A stretch of DNA of 64,000 bases from Flavonifractor sp. AGMB03687 (lineage in GTDB: Bacteria > Bacillota > Clostridia > Oscillospirales > Oscillospiraceae). Shown here piece after piece: positions 1 through 9,578 of the stretch. The notes beneath the pieces were generated by a model. It saw nothing but the letters and a program-made list of their open reading frames with translations. It ran no database searches and had not been told where the DNA came from. The DNA lies in NCBI RefSeq assembly GCF_017811815.1, contig NZ_JADKZI010000003.1, positions 124,001 through 188,000 of the forward strand, read 5' to 3'. The first letter of the stretch is position 1; each line of letters starts with the position of its first letter. Position numbers and translations under genes: made by a program.

Positions 1-30
1 TTCTCCTGCAAAATTTTGCGCTCGAAATGC

Positions 31-64
31 AAAAGACCCGCCGCTCCGGAAAGAGCGGCGGGTC
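31..64 (-). terminator. Intrinsic terminator of corA
   Basis: A perfect 12-bp stem (35-46 with 53-64, six-base loop) is followed on the minus strand by four T residues. It lies just downstream of the corA stop codon, so it ends that transcript. Confidence 0.85.
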
Positions 65-70
65 CTGGAT

Positions 71-994
71 TCAAAACAGATCCTTTTTCTTCAGGATGAT
101 GCCGGTCACTACGATCACGCCCAGGGAGAGTACCAGCGGGAACCACCAGAACTGGTCCAGGGGCAGGTTCGCTACGTTCATGCCGTAGAAGCTGAAGAAA
201 ATGTTGGGGATGGTGAGCAGAATGGTGATGGAGGTCAGCACCTTCATGATCACGTTCAGGTTGTTGGAGATGACGGAGGCGAAGGCGTCCATCATGCCCG
301 AGATGATGGAGGAGTAGATGTTGGCCATCTCGATGGCCTGGCGCACCTCGATGAGCACGTCCTCCAGCAGGTCATGGTCCTCCTCATAAAGGGTAATGAT
401 GCGGCCCCGGAGGATCTTCTCCAGGGTGACCTCATTGGCCTTCAGGGAGGTATTGAAGTAGACCAGCGATTTCTCCAGGTCCAGCAGCTGGATGAGCTCC
501 TTGTTCCGCTGGGACTTGTAGAGCTGGCGCTCCATATAGTTGTAGATCTTGTCGATCTGCTTCAGGTACTGCAGGAAGCGCTTGGCCACCTGGAGCAGCA
601 TATACAGGATGAACTGGGTCCGCTTCTGGGTGTCGGCATTGCGCACCAGCCCGTCCTGGAAATCCTTCAGAATGGAGGTCTCCTTCAGGCAGACAGTGAT
701 GATGTGTTTCTCCGTCACGATGATACCCAGAGGCAGGGTGGAGTACACCACCGCGTCGTCCTTCTCCACCGAGGGGGCATCGATGATGATCAGGGTCTGG
801 CCCTCTTCGGTGTCGATACGGGAGGTCTCCTCCTCGTCCAGGGCGGCCCGCAGGAAGGAGGGCTCCACACCCAGGGTCACGGCCACAGTATTGAGTTCAT
901 CCTCACTGGGATAGGTCAGGTTTACCCAGCAGCCGTCCTGAACGGAATCCAGCCGGGTCATTTTTCCATTGATGGTCTTATGGATCGAAAGCAA
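71..994 (-). CDS. corA: CorA-family magnesium/divalent cation channel
   Basis: A 307-aa inner-membrane channel of the CorA/MIT family, expected to carry Mg2+ (or Co2+/Ni2+) inward as a pentamer. The long N-terminal cytosolic domain is helical and charged. Two hydrophobic segments close the protein, and the first ends in the family signature Y-GMN at about residues 270-273. A basic KKKDLF tail follows. The TTG at 994 is preferred because GGAAAGG sits ten bases upstream; an in-frame ATG about eleven codons further in is the alternative. The gene is transcribed alone, downstream of a structured leader with its own terminator (1026-1290), which suggests control by premature termination. CorA in general is well established; the ion specificity here is inferred. 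Confidence 0.92.
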   Translation of the reverse strand: MLSIHKTINGKMTRLDSVQDGCWVNLTYPSEDELNTVAVTLGVEPSFLRAALDEEETSRIDTEEGQTLIIIDAPSVEKDDAVVYSTLPLGIIVTEKHIITVCLKETSILKDFQDGLVRNADTQKRTQFILYMLLQVAKRFLQYLKQIDKIYNYMERQLYKSQRNKELIQLLDLEKSLVYFNTSLKANEVTLEKILRGRIITLYEEDHDLLEDVLIEVRQAIEMANIYSSIISGMMDAFASVISNNLNVIMKVLTSITILLTIPNIFFSFYGMNVANLPLDQFWWFPLVLSLGVIVVTGIILKKKDLF

Positions 995-1281
995 TCAGAT
1001 CACGCCTTTCCGGGCGCAGGGGCCAAAAAGGCATAAAAATCCCCGCACACCTATTGTCTCGTAGGTCCGCCCTTCCTATACAGGGGACCCCAAAAAGGGC
1101 ACAGGCGTGCGGGTGCTTACCGGCAGAACCGGTCACACACGGAGCAGATACGCCGTGCCAGATTCGCTGCATTCTCGACTCAGAGGGTCACCGCTCACGG
1201 CGCATATCACTCCCTTAAAATGTGGTTTATTTTGCCAAAATGCCGGTTTTGCTCTCTTTCCGCACATTTTGGCCGCTCCTT
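995..1281 (-). ncRNA. Structured corA leader RNA, candidate riboswitch or independent small RNA
   Basis: This 370-bp gap between ftsZ and corA contains no convincing gene. On the minus strand a strong promoter (1282-1310) would start a transcript of about 240 nt before a terminator at 1026-1113. The RNA holds a 9-bp hairpin (GCCAAAATG with CATTTTGGC), then an interrupted long stem built from GGAG/CTCC, GATA/TATC and CGCCGTG/CACGGCG, then a 5-bp hairpin (ACCGG/CCGGT), then the terminator arms. I compared it from memory with M-box, yybP-ykoY, NiCo, T-box, 6S and SRP RNA and recognised none. A position directly ahead of corA makes a metal-sensing leader plausible, but a separate small RNA is possible. 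Confidence 0.5.
1026..1113 (-). terminator. Terminator in the corA leader (attenuator-like)
   Basis: The arms at 1104-1113 and 1042-1051 pair over 10 bp with one G-U. They enclose about 52 nt that contain a nested GGTCC/GGACC hairpin. GATTTTT follows on the minus strand, with a second T run a few bases on. It lies 30-40 bp before the corA ribosome-binding site, the usual place for a transcription-attenuation switch. Confidence 0.6.
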
Positions 1282-1310
1282 ATTATATGCCTTTTCCCGA
1301 TGGATTGCAA
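1282..1310 (-). promoter_or_regulatory. Sigma-A promoter for the corA leader
   Basis: On the minus strand TTGCAA (1305-1310), a 17-base spacer and a perfect TATAAT (1282-1287) lie between the ftsZ terminator and the corA leader. The consensus quality and spacing make this one of the best promoters in the window. Confidence 0.8.
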
Positions 1311-1324
1311 GCCCGGAGAGAAGC

Positions 1325-1354
1325 AAAAAGGAGCCGCCGCAAAGCGGCGGCTCC
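1325..1354 (-). terminator. Terminator after ftsZ, end of the dcw operon
   Basis: An 11-bp GC-rich stem (1330-1340 with 1344-1354, loop AAA) is followed on the minus strand by a T run. It begins 12 bases after the ftsZ stop codon and separates the division cluster from the corA unit. Confidence 0.85.
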
Positions 1355-1365
1355 TGAACGCTTAC

Positions 1366-2487
<1,122 letters not shown>

Positions 2488-2547
2488 AACTGCTCCTCCT
2501 ATGTAGAACGTATTCGTGAAAATAGCACGTAGAAAAGGAAGGCCCTC

Positions 2548-2937
2548 TTATCTTTGGTCCTCCTGCTGGGAAGATACTATATCTAGTTGATTTATTGTAT
2601 CTCTCTTTTGCTTCGAGGTCAATAGTTCCCGCCGGATTTTAGCAAAGTTTTGGAACATGCGGGTGCCGAAAACCACCACTGCCGCAAGGTACAGCGGGAT
2701 TCCCAATTTCTGGCCGAGCCAGGTGAGAAAAGCAGCAATGGCTGCGTTTCCAATGGTGCCCGAAAGGAATACGGACAGATGGAATTCCCCTTTGATCCGG
2801 GCGCAGTATCCGCCCAGGGCGGAGTCCAGAGCCGCCAGCAGTCCGGCGGCCACATACAGAGAATACTGGCTGGGAATGGTCCAGGGCACCAGGATGCCCA
2901 TCACAACGCCTGCCAGCAGGCCGATCAGTTCCAGCAT
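2548..2937 (-). CDS. sbp: Small basic protein Sbp (DUF1290 family)
   Basis: A 129-aa membrane protein with three to four hydrophobic segments (starting MLELIGLLAGVVMGILVP) and a basic cytosolic tail. It matches the DUF1290/Sbp family, which sits between the DUF881 genes and ftsA/ftsZ in many Firmicutes. Its biochemical role is not established; the conserved position suggests an envelope or division function. The start ATG at 2937 directly abuts the stop of the DUF881 gene, which implies translational coupling. About 60 bp of leader separates it from ftsZ. Confidence 0.85.
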   Translation of the reverse strand: MLELIGLLAGVVMGILVPWTIPSQYSLYVAAGLLAALDSALGGYCARIKGEFHLSVFLSGTIGNAAIAAFLTWLGQKLGIPLYLAAVVVFGTRMFQNFAKIRRELLTSKQKRDTINQLDIVSSQQEDQR

Positions 2938-3699
2938 TTACTCTCCCCCCTCTTGCCGCTCCGCCGCATCGGACGTTACCGTATGGGCGTACTGGTAGTT
3001 GATGGTGCCATTGTACTTGGGGATGAGCAGCAGATCGCTGGCCGTCACCTGCACCGAGATCCCCCACTGGCTCAGCACATCCACCACGCCGTTGCGCATG
3101 GTGAGGGCGCTGTACAGGGTATCGGGATCGCCGATGGCGAAGATCACGTAGGGGGCGGCATACCGTCGGCCGTTCACCGTCACCACCGCGCCGGTGCAGC
3201 GGATCTCGCTGTTGGCCAGCAGCCGCTCACCGTTGAGGGAGATGGCCTCCGCTCCGGCGGAGCGCAGCTCGTTGACCACGGACAGAAGGTCATTGTCGTG
3301 GATCAGGTAATCGGCCTCGTCGCCGGTCACATTGGTCTGGGTGGAATCCTGCAGGATCACCGTCACGCCGGGGCCCTCCACGTCGGTACGTCCGGCGGCG
3401 ATCTCCAGCTGCTCCACCTCTTTGCGCAGGGCCTCGCTGCCCTCGGTGCCCGAGGCGGCCTGGTCCCGGTAGATGCTCAGCTCATCCTGAAGCTGGGCCA
3501 CCTGGTCCTCCAGGGCGTCGTTCTGCTTGGTCTGCTCGTTGTAGAGCTCCTGCAGGGTCTCAAGGCGGCTGGCATTGGTGGCGTCCGCCGCACCGGTGAG
3601 CTGTACGCTGCGCAGCTGGGCTGCCAGCAGATAGCCCACGATGATGCACACTACCACCACCGCAAACTCGCCTCTCTTGCGTCGTTTCTTCTCTGCCAT
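2938..3699 (-). CDS. DUF881 family protein (YlxW/YlxX-like)
   Basis: A 253-aa membrane-anchored protein. A basic N-terminus (MAEKKRRKRGEF) leads into one transmembrane helix (about 10-30), then a coiled coil (about 45-90), then the DUF881 globular domain with its typical ending (VDVLSQWGISVQV, YAHTV). The ATG at 3699 is chosen because AAGGAG lies eight bases upstream; longer reading frames start inside ftsQ. B. subtilis has two such genes (ylxW, ylxX) next to divIB; here there is one. The family is tied to division clusters by position, but its function is unknown. Confidence 0.88.
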   Translation of the reverse strand: MAEKKRRKRGEFAVVVVCIIVGYLLAAQLRSVQLTGAADATNASRLETLQELYNEQTKQNDALEDQVAQLQDELSIYRDQAASGTEGSEALRKEVEQLEIAAGRTDVEGPGVTVILQDSTQTNVTGDEADYLIHDNDLLSVVNELRSAGAEAISLNGERLLANSEIRCTGAVVTVNGRRYAAPYVIFAIGDPDTLYSALTMRNGVVDVLSQWGISVQVTASDLLLIPKYNGTINYQYAHTVTSDAAERQEGGE

Positions 3700-3715
3700 G
3701 AAATTCTCCTTGTTG

Positions 3716-4696
3716 TTACTCCGCCTGCTCCGGTGCCTGCTCGGGCACCATGGGCGTATGGGAGGGGTCCGGGGATGCCGGGGTCTCCGAGGTTTCCGGC
3801 GCCGCCGTACTCTCATCGGTCACAGTTCCCTCTGTCTCCCCGCCGGAGGCCTCCGGCTGCTGGGTGGGCTCGGTGGGTTCAACGGGAGCCTCCACAGGGC
3901 TCCACCCCTCGGGCATCCAGCGCTCCGGCAGCAGATGGACCTCCCGGCTCTCGTAGTTGAGATCCAGGGTACCGGTGCGGGTGATGCCTCGCTCATCCAT
4001 GGTATCCAGGGTACGCTTAAGCTCGTAGGTGGCGTCGTTAAAATCCCCGTTCATGGGGAACACCACCGTCAGGTTGGCGCCGTAGCCGAACCGGATCTCG
4101 TTGTCGGCGGTGAGATCAATGAAGGCGCTGAGGCTGCCTGTCATCACCCGGGCCTGGATGGCCTGGAGGAAGGCCTGGAGCCGCTCCAGCTTGGCTTGCT
4201 GCTCCGGGGCCACGGTCAGGGTATTGCCCACCGTGGGATTCTCCGGCGTGATGCCCAGCAGCTGGGGCTTGCCCTGGACCAGGGAGGCGTCTCCCACCTC
4301 CAGCACCTTGCAGTTGTTGTTAATGAGCCAGTAGGAGCCGCCGCTCTCCACCCAGGCCACACCGGTGCTCTCCGCCACCTCAAAGATGAGGGTGTCGGGC
4401 AGCTTGCGGCTGATGGTCACATCGTCCACATAGGGCAGCTGGGTAAGGATGCGGTCGGCGATTTGATACTTGTTCAGGGTAAACAGGTTGTCCCCATGCT
4501 CCACGCCGGCGGCGGCGATGATCTCCTCCTGGGTATAGCGTGAGTTGCCCGTCACAACCATGGTGTTCACCCGGAAAAAGATGATACAGCCAACCAAAAT
4601 GGCGGCAAAGATGAGCAGAATGGACAGCAGCTTATAGAGGCCGCCAAAGCGCCCTCTGTTCCGCCGCCGTCCTCTTCTGTTCCGTCTTGCCGCCAT
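3716..4696 (-). CDS. ftsQ: Division protein FtsQ/DivIB
   Basis: A bitopic divisome protein that links FtsL/FtsB-type coiled-coil proteins to the septal synthase. The 326 residues contain a strongly basic cytosolic head (RRNRRGRRRNRGRF), one transmembrane helix (about 20-43) and an extracellular POTRA domain (from VTGNSRYTQEEI, about 48-120). The FtsQ/DivIB beta domain follows. The C-terminal 60 residues are rich in Pro, Glu and Thr, a low-complexity tail seen in some DivIB proteins. The gene lies between murA and the DUF881 gene, as in Bacillus, with a 16-bp gap to the latter. Confidence 0.9.
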   Translation of the reverse strand: MAARRNRRGRRRNRGRFGGLYKLLSILLIFAAILVGCIIFFRVNTMVVTGNSRYTQEEIIAAAGVEHGDNLFTLNKYQIADRILTQLPYVDDVTISRKLPDTLIFEVAESTGVAWVESGGSYWLINNNCKVLEVGDASLVQGKPQLLGITPENPTVGNTLTVAPEQQAKLERLQAFLQAIQARVMTGSLSAFIDLTADNEIRFGYGANLTVVFPMNGDFNDATYELKRTLDTMDERGITRTGTLDLNYESREVHLLPERWMPEGWSPVEAPVEPTEPTQQPEASGGETEGTVTDESTAAPETSETPASPDPSHTPMVPEQAPEQAE

Positions 4697-4785
4697 TGCG
4701 TCGATCTCCTGTTCTTTTTTCTCTATCCTCGCATGGAATGGTTGAATCTTTGCTAAGAAATTCTTACGATTTTCTCAAACTTACC

Positions 4786-6033
4786 CTACATCCGCCGGAT
4801 GCTGGCCCCCAGGCACTGCAAATCGTACTCCAGGGACTGATAGCCCCGGTCTATATGGTGCAGGCCGGTAACGGTGCTGGTCCCCTCGGCTCCCAGGGCG
4901 GCCACCACCAGGGCGGCCCCGCCCCGCAGGTCGGTGGCCATCACCGGCGCGCCGTGGAGCCGGGAGACGCCGTACACCACGGCCACCCGGCCTTCCACCC
5001 GGATATCCGCCCCCATGCGGATCAGCTCATCCACATGGCGGTAGCGGCTCTCAAACATGTTTTCCACAAAGACGGTGCAGCCGGTCCCCCCTGCCAGTGC
5101 CGCCATCAGAGGGGCCTGTGCATCGGTAGGAAAGCCGGGATAGGGGGCGGTGCGCACCGGGCGCACCCCTTTCAGGGGGCCCTCTGTCCGGAGAAAGATC
5201 CGGTCCGCGCCGCTGGCGACCTGACAGCCGGCCTCCTTCAGCACCGCCGTCACCGTGGACAGAGTGCGCCAGTCCACACCAGTGACCTCCACACTGCCCC
5301 CTGCCGCCGCAGCGGCGGTGAGGTAAGTAGCGGCCACGATCCGGTCCCCCATCACCCGGTAGGACCCACCGTGGAGCGGAATACCTCCCTCCACAGTGAT
5401 GACCGAGCTGCCCGCCCCCCGGACATTGGCCCCCAGAGCCTGCAAAAAGCCCTGGAGATCCACGATCTCCGGTTCCCGGGCGGCGTTGGTAATGGTTGTG
5501 GTGCCCTGGGCACACACCGCCGCCAGCATGGCATTCTCGGTGGCCCCTACGCTGGGCAGGGAGAGCACGATGTCCGCGCCCCGGAGCTGTCCATGGCACA
5601 GCAGACTGCCGCCCTGCTCCTCCACCGTGCCCCCCAGGGCCCGGATGGCGGCCAGATGCAGATCAATGGGCCGGGGCCCCAGCTCGCAGCCGCCGGGGGC
5701 ACACAGCCGTGCCTGTCCCATCCGTCCCAGGATGGCCCCCAGGAAGATAACGGAGGAGCGCATCTCCCGCATCAGCCGGTCGGGCACGTCAAACCGGGTG
5801 GGAGCGGACGCGTCCACCACCACCGCCTCCCCCTGCCGCTCCGCCCGGCAGCCCAGGTGGCGCAAAATGGCCAGGGAGGCCTCCACATCGGAGAGGCGGG
5901 GGCAATTCTGGATCACACAGGCCCCCGGGGCCAGTAAACAGGCCGCCAGAATGGGCAGCACGCTGTTTTTGGCTCCGTGGATCTGCACGGAGCCGTCCAG
6001 CGCCCGTCCGCCTTCTATCACATATGCACTCAT
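4786..6033 (-). CDS. murA: UDP-N-acetylglucosamine 1-carboxyvinyltransferase MurA
   Basis: This enzyme makes the first committed peptidoglycan precursor by transferring enolpyruvate from PEP to UDP-GlcNAc in the cytosol. The 415-aa protein has the catalytic Lys22-Asn23 pair (GAKNS) and the loop APGGCELGPRPIDLH, with the PEP-binding cysteine at position 116, so it should be fosfomycin-sensitive. The start at 6033 follows GGAGG with a nine-base gap; an ATG six codons upstream has no comparable site. Firmicutes often carry two MurA paralogues; this is the copy within the division cluster. Confidence 0.95.
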   Translation of the reverse strand: MSAYVIEGGRALDGSVQIHGAKNSVLPILAACLLAPGACVIQNCPRLSDVEASLAILRHLGCRAERQGEAVVVDASAPTRFDVPDRLMREMRSSVIFLGAILGRMGQARLCAPGGCELGPRPIDLHLAAIRALGGTVEEQGGSLLCHGQLRGADIVLSLPSVGATENAMLAAVCAQGTTTITNAAREPEIVDLQGFLQALGANVRGAGSSVITVEGGIPLHGGSYRVMGDRIVAATYLTAAAAAGGSVEVTGVDWRTLSTVTAVLKEAGCQVASGADRIFLRTEGPLKGVRPVRTAPYPGFPTDAQAPLMAALAGGTGCTVFVENMFESRYRHVDELIRMGADIRVEGRVAVVYGVSRLHGAPVMATDLRGGAALVVAALGAEGTSTVTGLHHIDRGYQSLEYDLQCLGASIRRM

Positions 6034-6096
6034 AGCTTCCATCCTCCGCATTCAGGATTTATGTACGTCATCCTATGCGTTTGATGGAAGGCCGGT

Positions 6097-7230
6097 TCAT
6101 TTTGCCCGCTTTTCCAGCAATTCCTTCAGGGTCTGGTAAATTTTCTCGGCCGCGTCGGGAGAGCCCATCTCCCGCAGGGCGCGGCCCATGTTCTCCCGGC
6201 GGTCCGGGTCGGCCAGCAGCTGGCCCACCAGTTCATGGAGCTTCTCACCGCTGGACTCGCTCTCAGGCAGCAGCACCGCACCGCCGGCGTTGGCCAGCAC
6301 TCTGGCGTTTTGGGTCTGGTGGTCGGCCACCACATTGGGGGAGGGCACCAGCACCGCAGGCCGGGCAATGGCGGTAAGCTCTGCGATGGTGGAGGCACCC
6401 GCCCGGCAGAGCACCAGGTCGGCCGCCGCCATCACCAGAGGCATGTCGTAAATGTACTGCCGCACCTCCACACCAGGATACTGGGCCAGGTCGATGCCCT
6501 GCTCCTTCAGACCGGCCAGCACCTGCTCGTAGTTGCGGCCCGCACCGTGGATGTGCCGCCAGGGGGCGCCCGCCCGGCACTCCTGGACGATGCAGTCGGT
6601 GATCTGCTCGTTCATCACCTTGGCGCCCAAGCTGCCCCACACAGACACCACCAAGGGCCGGTCGTCGGTAAAGCCCAGCTTCTCCCGGGCCTCCTTCCGG
6701 TTGTAGCGGAAGAAATCCTCCCGCACCGGGGTACCGGTGACCACCACCTTGGAGGGGTCGTCGTAGTGGTTCCGGCTCTCCTCAAAGCCCACCATCACCA
6801 CGTCCACCACCTTGGACAGGGTCTTGGTGGTCAGGCCGGGGACGGCGTTGGACTCGTGGACGGCGGTAGGAATGCCCCGGGCGGCCGCCGCGTTGACCAC
6901 AGGGTAGGAGGCGTAGCCGCCGGTACCCACCACCAGGTCGGGCCGGAACCGGTCCAGAATGGCGTTGGCCTGCTTCTTGGACTTGTTCATATTCAGCAGG
7001 GTTTTCACGTTGTGGACGATGGCCGCCGGGGTGAGCGACCGCTGGAAATTGGTGATGGTCACCGTCTGGATCTCATAGCCCTCCTTGGGCACCAGGCGGG
7101 TCTCCATGCCGCCGTCGGCTCCCACAAAGAGCACCTGGCAGCCCGGATTGCGGGCCTGGAACATCTGGGCCAGGGCCACCGCCGGATTCACATGTCCCGC
7201 GGTGCCGCCGCAGGTAAAGAGGATTTTCAT
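6097..7230 (-). CDS. murG: Lipid II synthase MurG (N-acetylglucosaminyltransferase)
   Basis: A GT-B glycosyltransferase at the inner face of the membrane. It adds GlcNAc from UDP-GlcNAc to lipid I to make lipid II. The 377 residues begin with the membrane-proximal loop GGTAGHVNPA (the family usually has GGTGGH, so the fourth glycine is alanine here). GTGGYASYP, the acceptor motif HESNAVPG and the donor-site region RAGASTIAEL follow. It is flanked by ftsW and murA in the same operon, so flippase-side and synthase-side steps are co-transcribed. Confidence 0.95.
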   Translation of the reverse strand: MKILFTCGGTAGHVNPAVALAQMFQARNPGCQVLFVGADGGMETRLVPKEGYEIQTVTITNFQRSLTPAAIVHNVKTLLNMNKSKKQANAILDRFRPDLVVGTGGYASYPVVNAAAARGIPTAVHESNAVPGLTTKTLSKVVDVVMVGFEESRNHYDDPSKVVVTGTPVREDFFRYNRKEAREKLGFTDDRPLVVSVWGSLGAKVMNEQITDCIVQECRAGAPWRHIHGAGRNYEQVLAGLKEQGIDLAQYPGVEVRQYIYDMPLVMAAADLVLCRAGASTIAELTAIARPAVLVPSPNVVADHQTQNARVLANAGGAVLLPESESSGEKLHELVGQLLADPDRRENMGRALREMGSPDAAEKIYQTLKELLEKRAK

Positions 7231-7255
7231 TTACCCATTTCCCTCCTGCATCACA

Positions 7256-8467
7256 CTATTCTTGTTTGGGTGCGGGTATTTGTCGTGACACTGATAGTAC
7301 CATGCCCATCTCGCCCAGCTGGATCATCAATGCCGTGCCGCCGTAGCTGAAGAAGGGCAGCGAGATACCGGTGGAGGGGATCAGGTTGGTAACCACGGCG
7401 ATGTTCAGGAAGACCTGCACCGCCGTCAGGGTGGTGATACCCACCACCAGCAGGGAGCCGAACCGGTCCCGGGCATGGACGGCAATCCAGTAGCCCCGGA
7501 TGATGAGCAGCACAAAGAGCAGGATGATGATCGCCGCCCCGATAAAGCCCAGCTCCTCACAGACGATGGAGAAGATGTAGTCGTTCTCCGACTCGGGCAG
7601 GTAGAGGAATTTCTGGCGGCTCTTGCCCAGGCCCACGCCCAGCAGGCCGCCGGAGCCGATGGCATACAGGGACTGGATGGTCTGGAAGCCGCTGCCCCGG
7701 CCGTTCATACCGTCGTTCCAGGGGTCCTTCCAGATGGCCAGACGGGTGGCCATGTAGCTGGTCTGGGTCATGATGAAGAACAGGCCGGCTGCCGCGGCGG
7801 TACCGCCGCCGATGAACCAGTACAGCCGGATGCCGGCGGCAAAGAGCACCGACGCGCCGCCCATCAGTACCAGAATGGTGCCGGACATGTGGGGCTCCAT
7901 CAGCATGAGGATGGCCACCAGGCCCAGAACCACAAAGTACGGGATGGGCTCCAGCACGCCCTTCTCATCCAGCCAGGCATAGAGGCCGCTGAGGGGGTGC
8001 CGGGGAGGCAGCCGCTTGTGCTTTTGGGTGTTGCGCTTGGACAGGCGGGCGGCAAAATACATGATGACGCCCACCTTGGCGATCTCCGAGGGCTGGAAGC
8101 CGCCGATGATGGGCAGGCTGATCCAACGCTGGGCACCTACGGTACTCCGGCCATAGCCGAAGGGGATGACCAGCACCAGCAGGATGATGGAGATGGCCAG
8201 TACGAAGACGGACAGGCCGCGGAAGGTCTGGTAGTTGATCTTGGAGATCAGATACATGGCTGCCAGACCAACGCCGCCGAAGGTGGCCTGCTTGAAGAAG
8301 TAGTTGGTGGGGCTGAGCCCCTCGTTCATGGCGGTGGGATAGGAGGCGGAGAACACCATGATGACACCGATGACGGTCAAAATCACCACCAGCATCAGAA
8401 AGGGAATATCAATGGGGCCACGGGCCAGCTGCTGCATGACCGTCAGGTCCCGTCTGCGTTTTTTCAT
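7256..8467 (-). CDS. ftsW: SEDS peptidoglycan glycosyltransferase FtsW
   Basis: A polytopic SEDS-family protein of 403 aa with about ten transmembrane helices. It polymerises lipid II at the septum together with a class B penicillin-binding protein. Family features include the early segment GVIMVFSASYPTA, the loop GFQPSEIAKVG, and the C-terminal block NLIPSTGISLPFFSYGGTAL. It lies between mraY and murG. The partner transpeptidase is most likely the SpoVD/FtsI-type protein three genes upstream. SpoVE and RodA paralogues are related; division-cluster context favours FtsW. Confidence 0.93.
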   Translation of the reverse strand: MKKRRRDLTVMQQLARGPIDIPFLMLVVILTVIGVIMVFSASYPTAMNEGLSPTNYFFKQATFGGVGLAAMYLISKINYQTFRGLSVFVLAISIILLVLVIPFGYGRSTVGAQRWISLPIIGGFQPSEIAKVGVIMYFAARLSKRNTQKHKRLPPRHPLSGLYAWLDEKGVLEPIPYFVVLGLVAILMLMEPHMSGTILVLMGGASVLFAAGIRLYWFIGGGTAAAAGLFFIMTQTSYMATRLAIWKDPWNDGMNGRGSGFQTIQSLYAIGSGGLLGVGLGKSRQKFLYLPESENDYIFSIVCEELGFIGAAIIILLFVLLIIRGYWIAVHARDRFGSLLVVGITTLTAVQVFLNIAVVTNLIPSTGISLPFFSYGGTALMIQLGEMGMVLSVSRQIPAPKQE

Positions 8468-8502
8468 GGCAGCGTCACCTCCTTACCGGGTTATGCTCGT
8501 TC

Positions 8503-9483
8503 TCAGCGGTACATGACCCCCCAGAACGCCAGCACGCACATCACCAGGGTAATCCCGGTGAAGACACAGAACAGCTTCACCTCACTCCAGCCGCCCATCT
8601 CCAGGTGGTGATGGAGGGGAGCCATGCGGAAGATCCGCTTGCCGTGGGTGAGCTTGAAGTATCCAACCTGTATAATATCAGACATAGTCTCCGCAATGTA
8701 GATGATTCCCACCAGGATGAGCACCAGGGGGATATCCAGGGCAAAAGCCAGGCCGCATACCGCGCCGCCCAGGAAGAGGGAGCCGGTGTCGCCCATAAAC
8801 ACCTTGGCCGGGTGGAAGTTGTAGATCAAAAATCCGGCCAGGCCGCCCAGCAGGGCGGCGGAGAAGATGCCCAGCTCATAGTGACCCCACCAGCAGGCCA
8901 CGGCGGTGAAAAAGAGCATCACCGGCATAGTGACGCCGCTGGCCAGGCCGTCGATGCCGTCGGTGATGTTGACGGCGTTGACGCAGCCCACCATCACAAA
9001 GGCGGCAAAGACCATGTACAGGGGCCAGGGCACCGACAGGGTCACATTGAAGAAGGGAATGTACAGATCAGGGGTCAGGTAGCCAAAATTGCGCATGAGC
9101 ACGGTGAACAGGATGGCCGCCGCAAGCTGAAGGATAAACTTCTGGGGGGCGGTCAGGCCGGTGTTCTCATGCTTCTTTACCTTAAAATAGTCGTCAATGT
9201 AGCCGATCACGCCGAATACCAGGGCAAACACCAGAACAAAGCCGCCGCCGAATTTTCCGGCGGCAAAGTCCTGCCAGCTCAGGGCAGCCACCGCCACAAG
9301 GACGGCGATGATGAACATGAGTCCGCCCATGGTGGGGGTACCCTGTTTGGACATATGCCAGGTGGGGCCGATCTCCTTAATGGACTGGCCGGCCTTCATG
9401 CTCCGCAGCACGGGGATCAGGATCCGCCCCGCCAGGGCGGCCACCACGAACCCGATCAGGCAGCTGATGACGATCCTCAACAT
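8503..9483 (-). CDS. mraY: Phospho-N-acetylmuramoyl-pentapeptide transferase MraY
   Basis: An integral membrane enzyme of 326 aa with about ten helices. It transfers phospho-MurNAc-pentapeptide to undecaprenyl phosphate, giving lipid I. The catalytic aspartates are visible in GYIDDYFKV and NITDGIDGLASG, and the HHHLE motif lies near the C-terminus (PLHHHLEMGGW). The N-terminal sequence MSKQGTPTMGG is typical. It follows murE directly and precedes ftsW directly; in most clusters murF and murD occupy these two junctions. Confidence 0.95.
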   Translation of the reverse strand: MLRIVISCLIGFVVAALAGRILIPVLRSMKAGQSIKEIGPTWHMSKQGTPTMGGLMFIIAVLVAVAALSWQDFAAGKFGGGFVLVFALVFGVIGYIDDYFKVKKHENTGLTAPQKFILQLAAAILFTVLMRNFGYLTPDLYIPFFNVTLSVPWPLYMVFAAFVMVGCVNAVNITDGIDGLASGVTMPVMLFFTAVACWWGHYELGIFSAALLGGLAGFLIYNFHPAKVFMGDTGSLFLGGAVCGLAFALDIPLVLILVGIIYIAETMSDIIQVGYFKLTHGKRIFRMAPLHHHLEMGGWSEVKLFCVFTGITLVMCVLAFWGVMYR

Positions 9484-9578
9484 CTCTTTTGAACCTCCAA
9501 AGCCTCTTACAGCTCAATTTTTGTCCGAACAAATGGACCAACGTGGTATTTTATCACAGACTGTCCCGGGTTTCCACT

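Noticed and set aside
978-1172. 64-codon minus-strand reading frame in the corA leader
   Set aside because: No family resemblance, cysteine/proline-rich random composition, and it overlaps the structured leader and terminator as well as the corA start.
995-1290. Known leader classes (M-box, yybP-ykoY, NiCo, T-box, 6S RNA, SRP RNA) for the corA leader
   Set aside because: The conserved blocks of these RNAs, as remembered, are not present; only short fragments resemble them. Kept as unassigned structured RNA.
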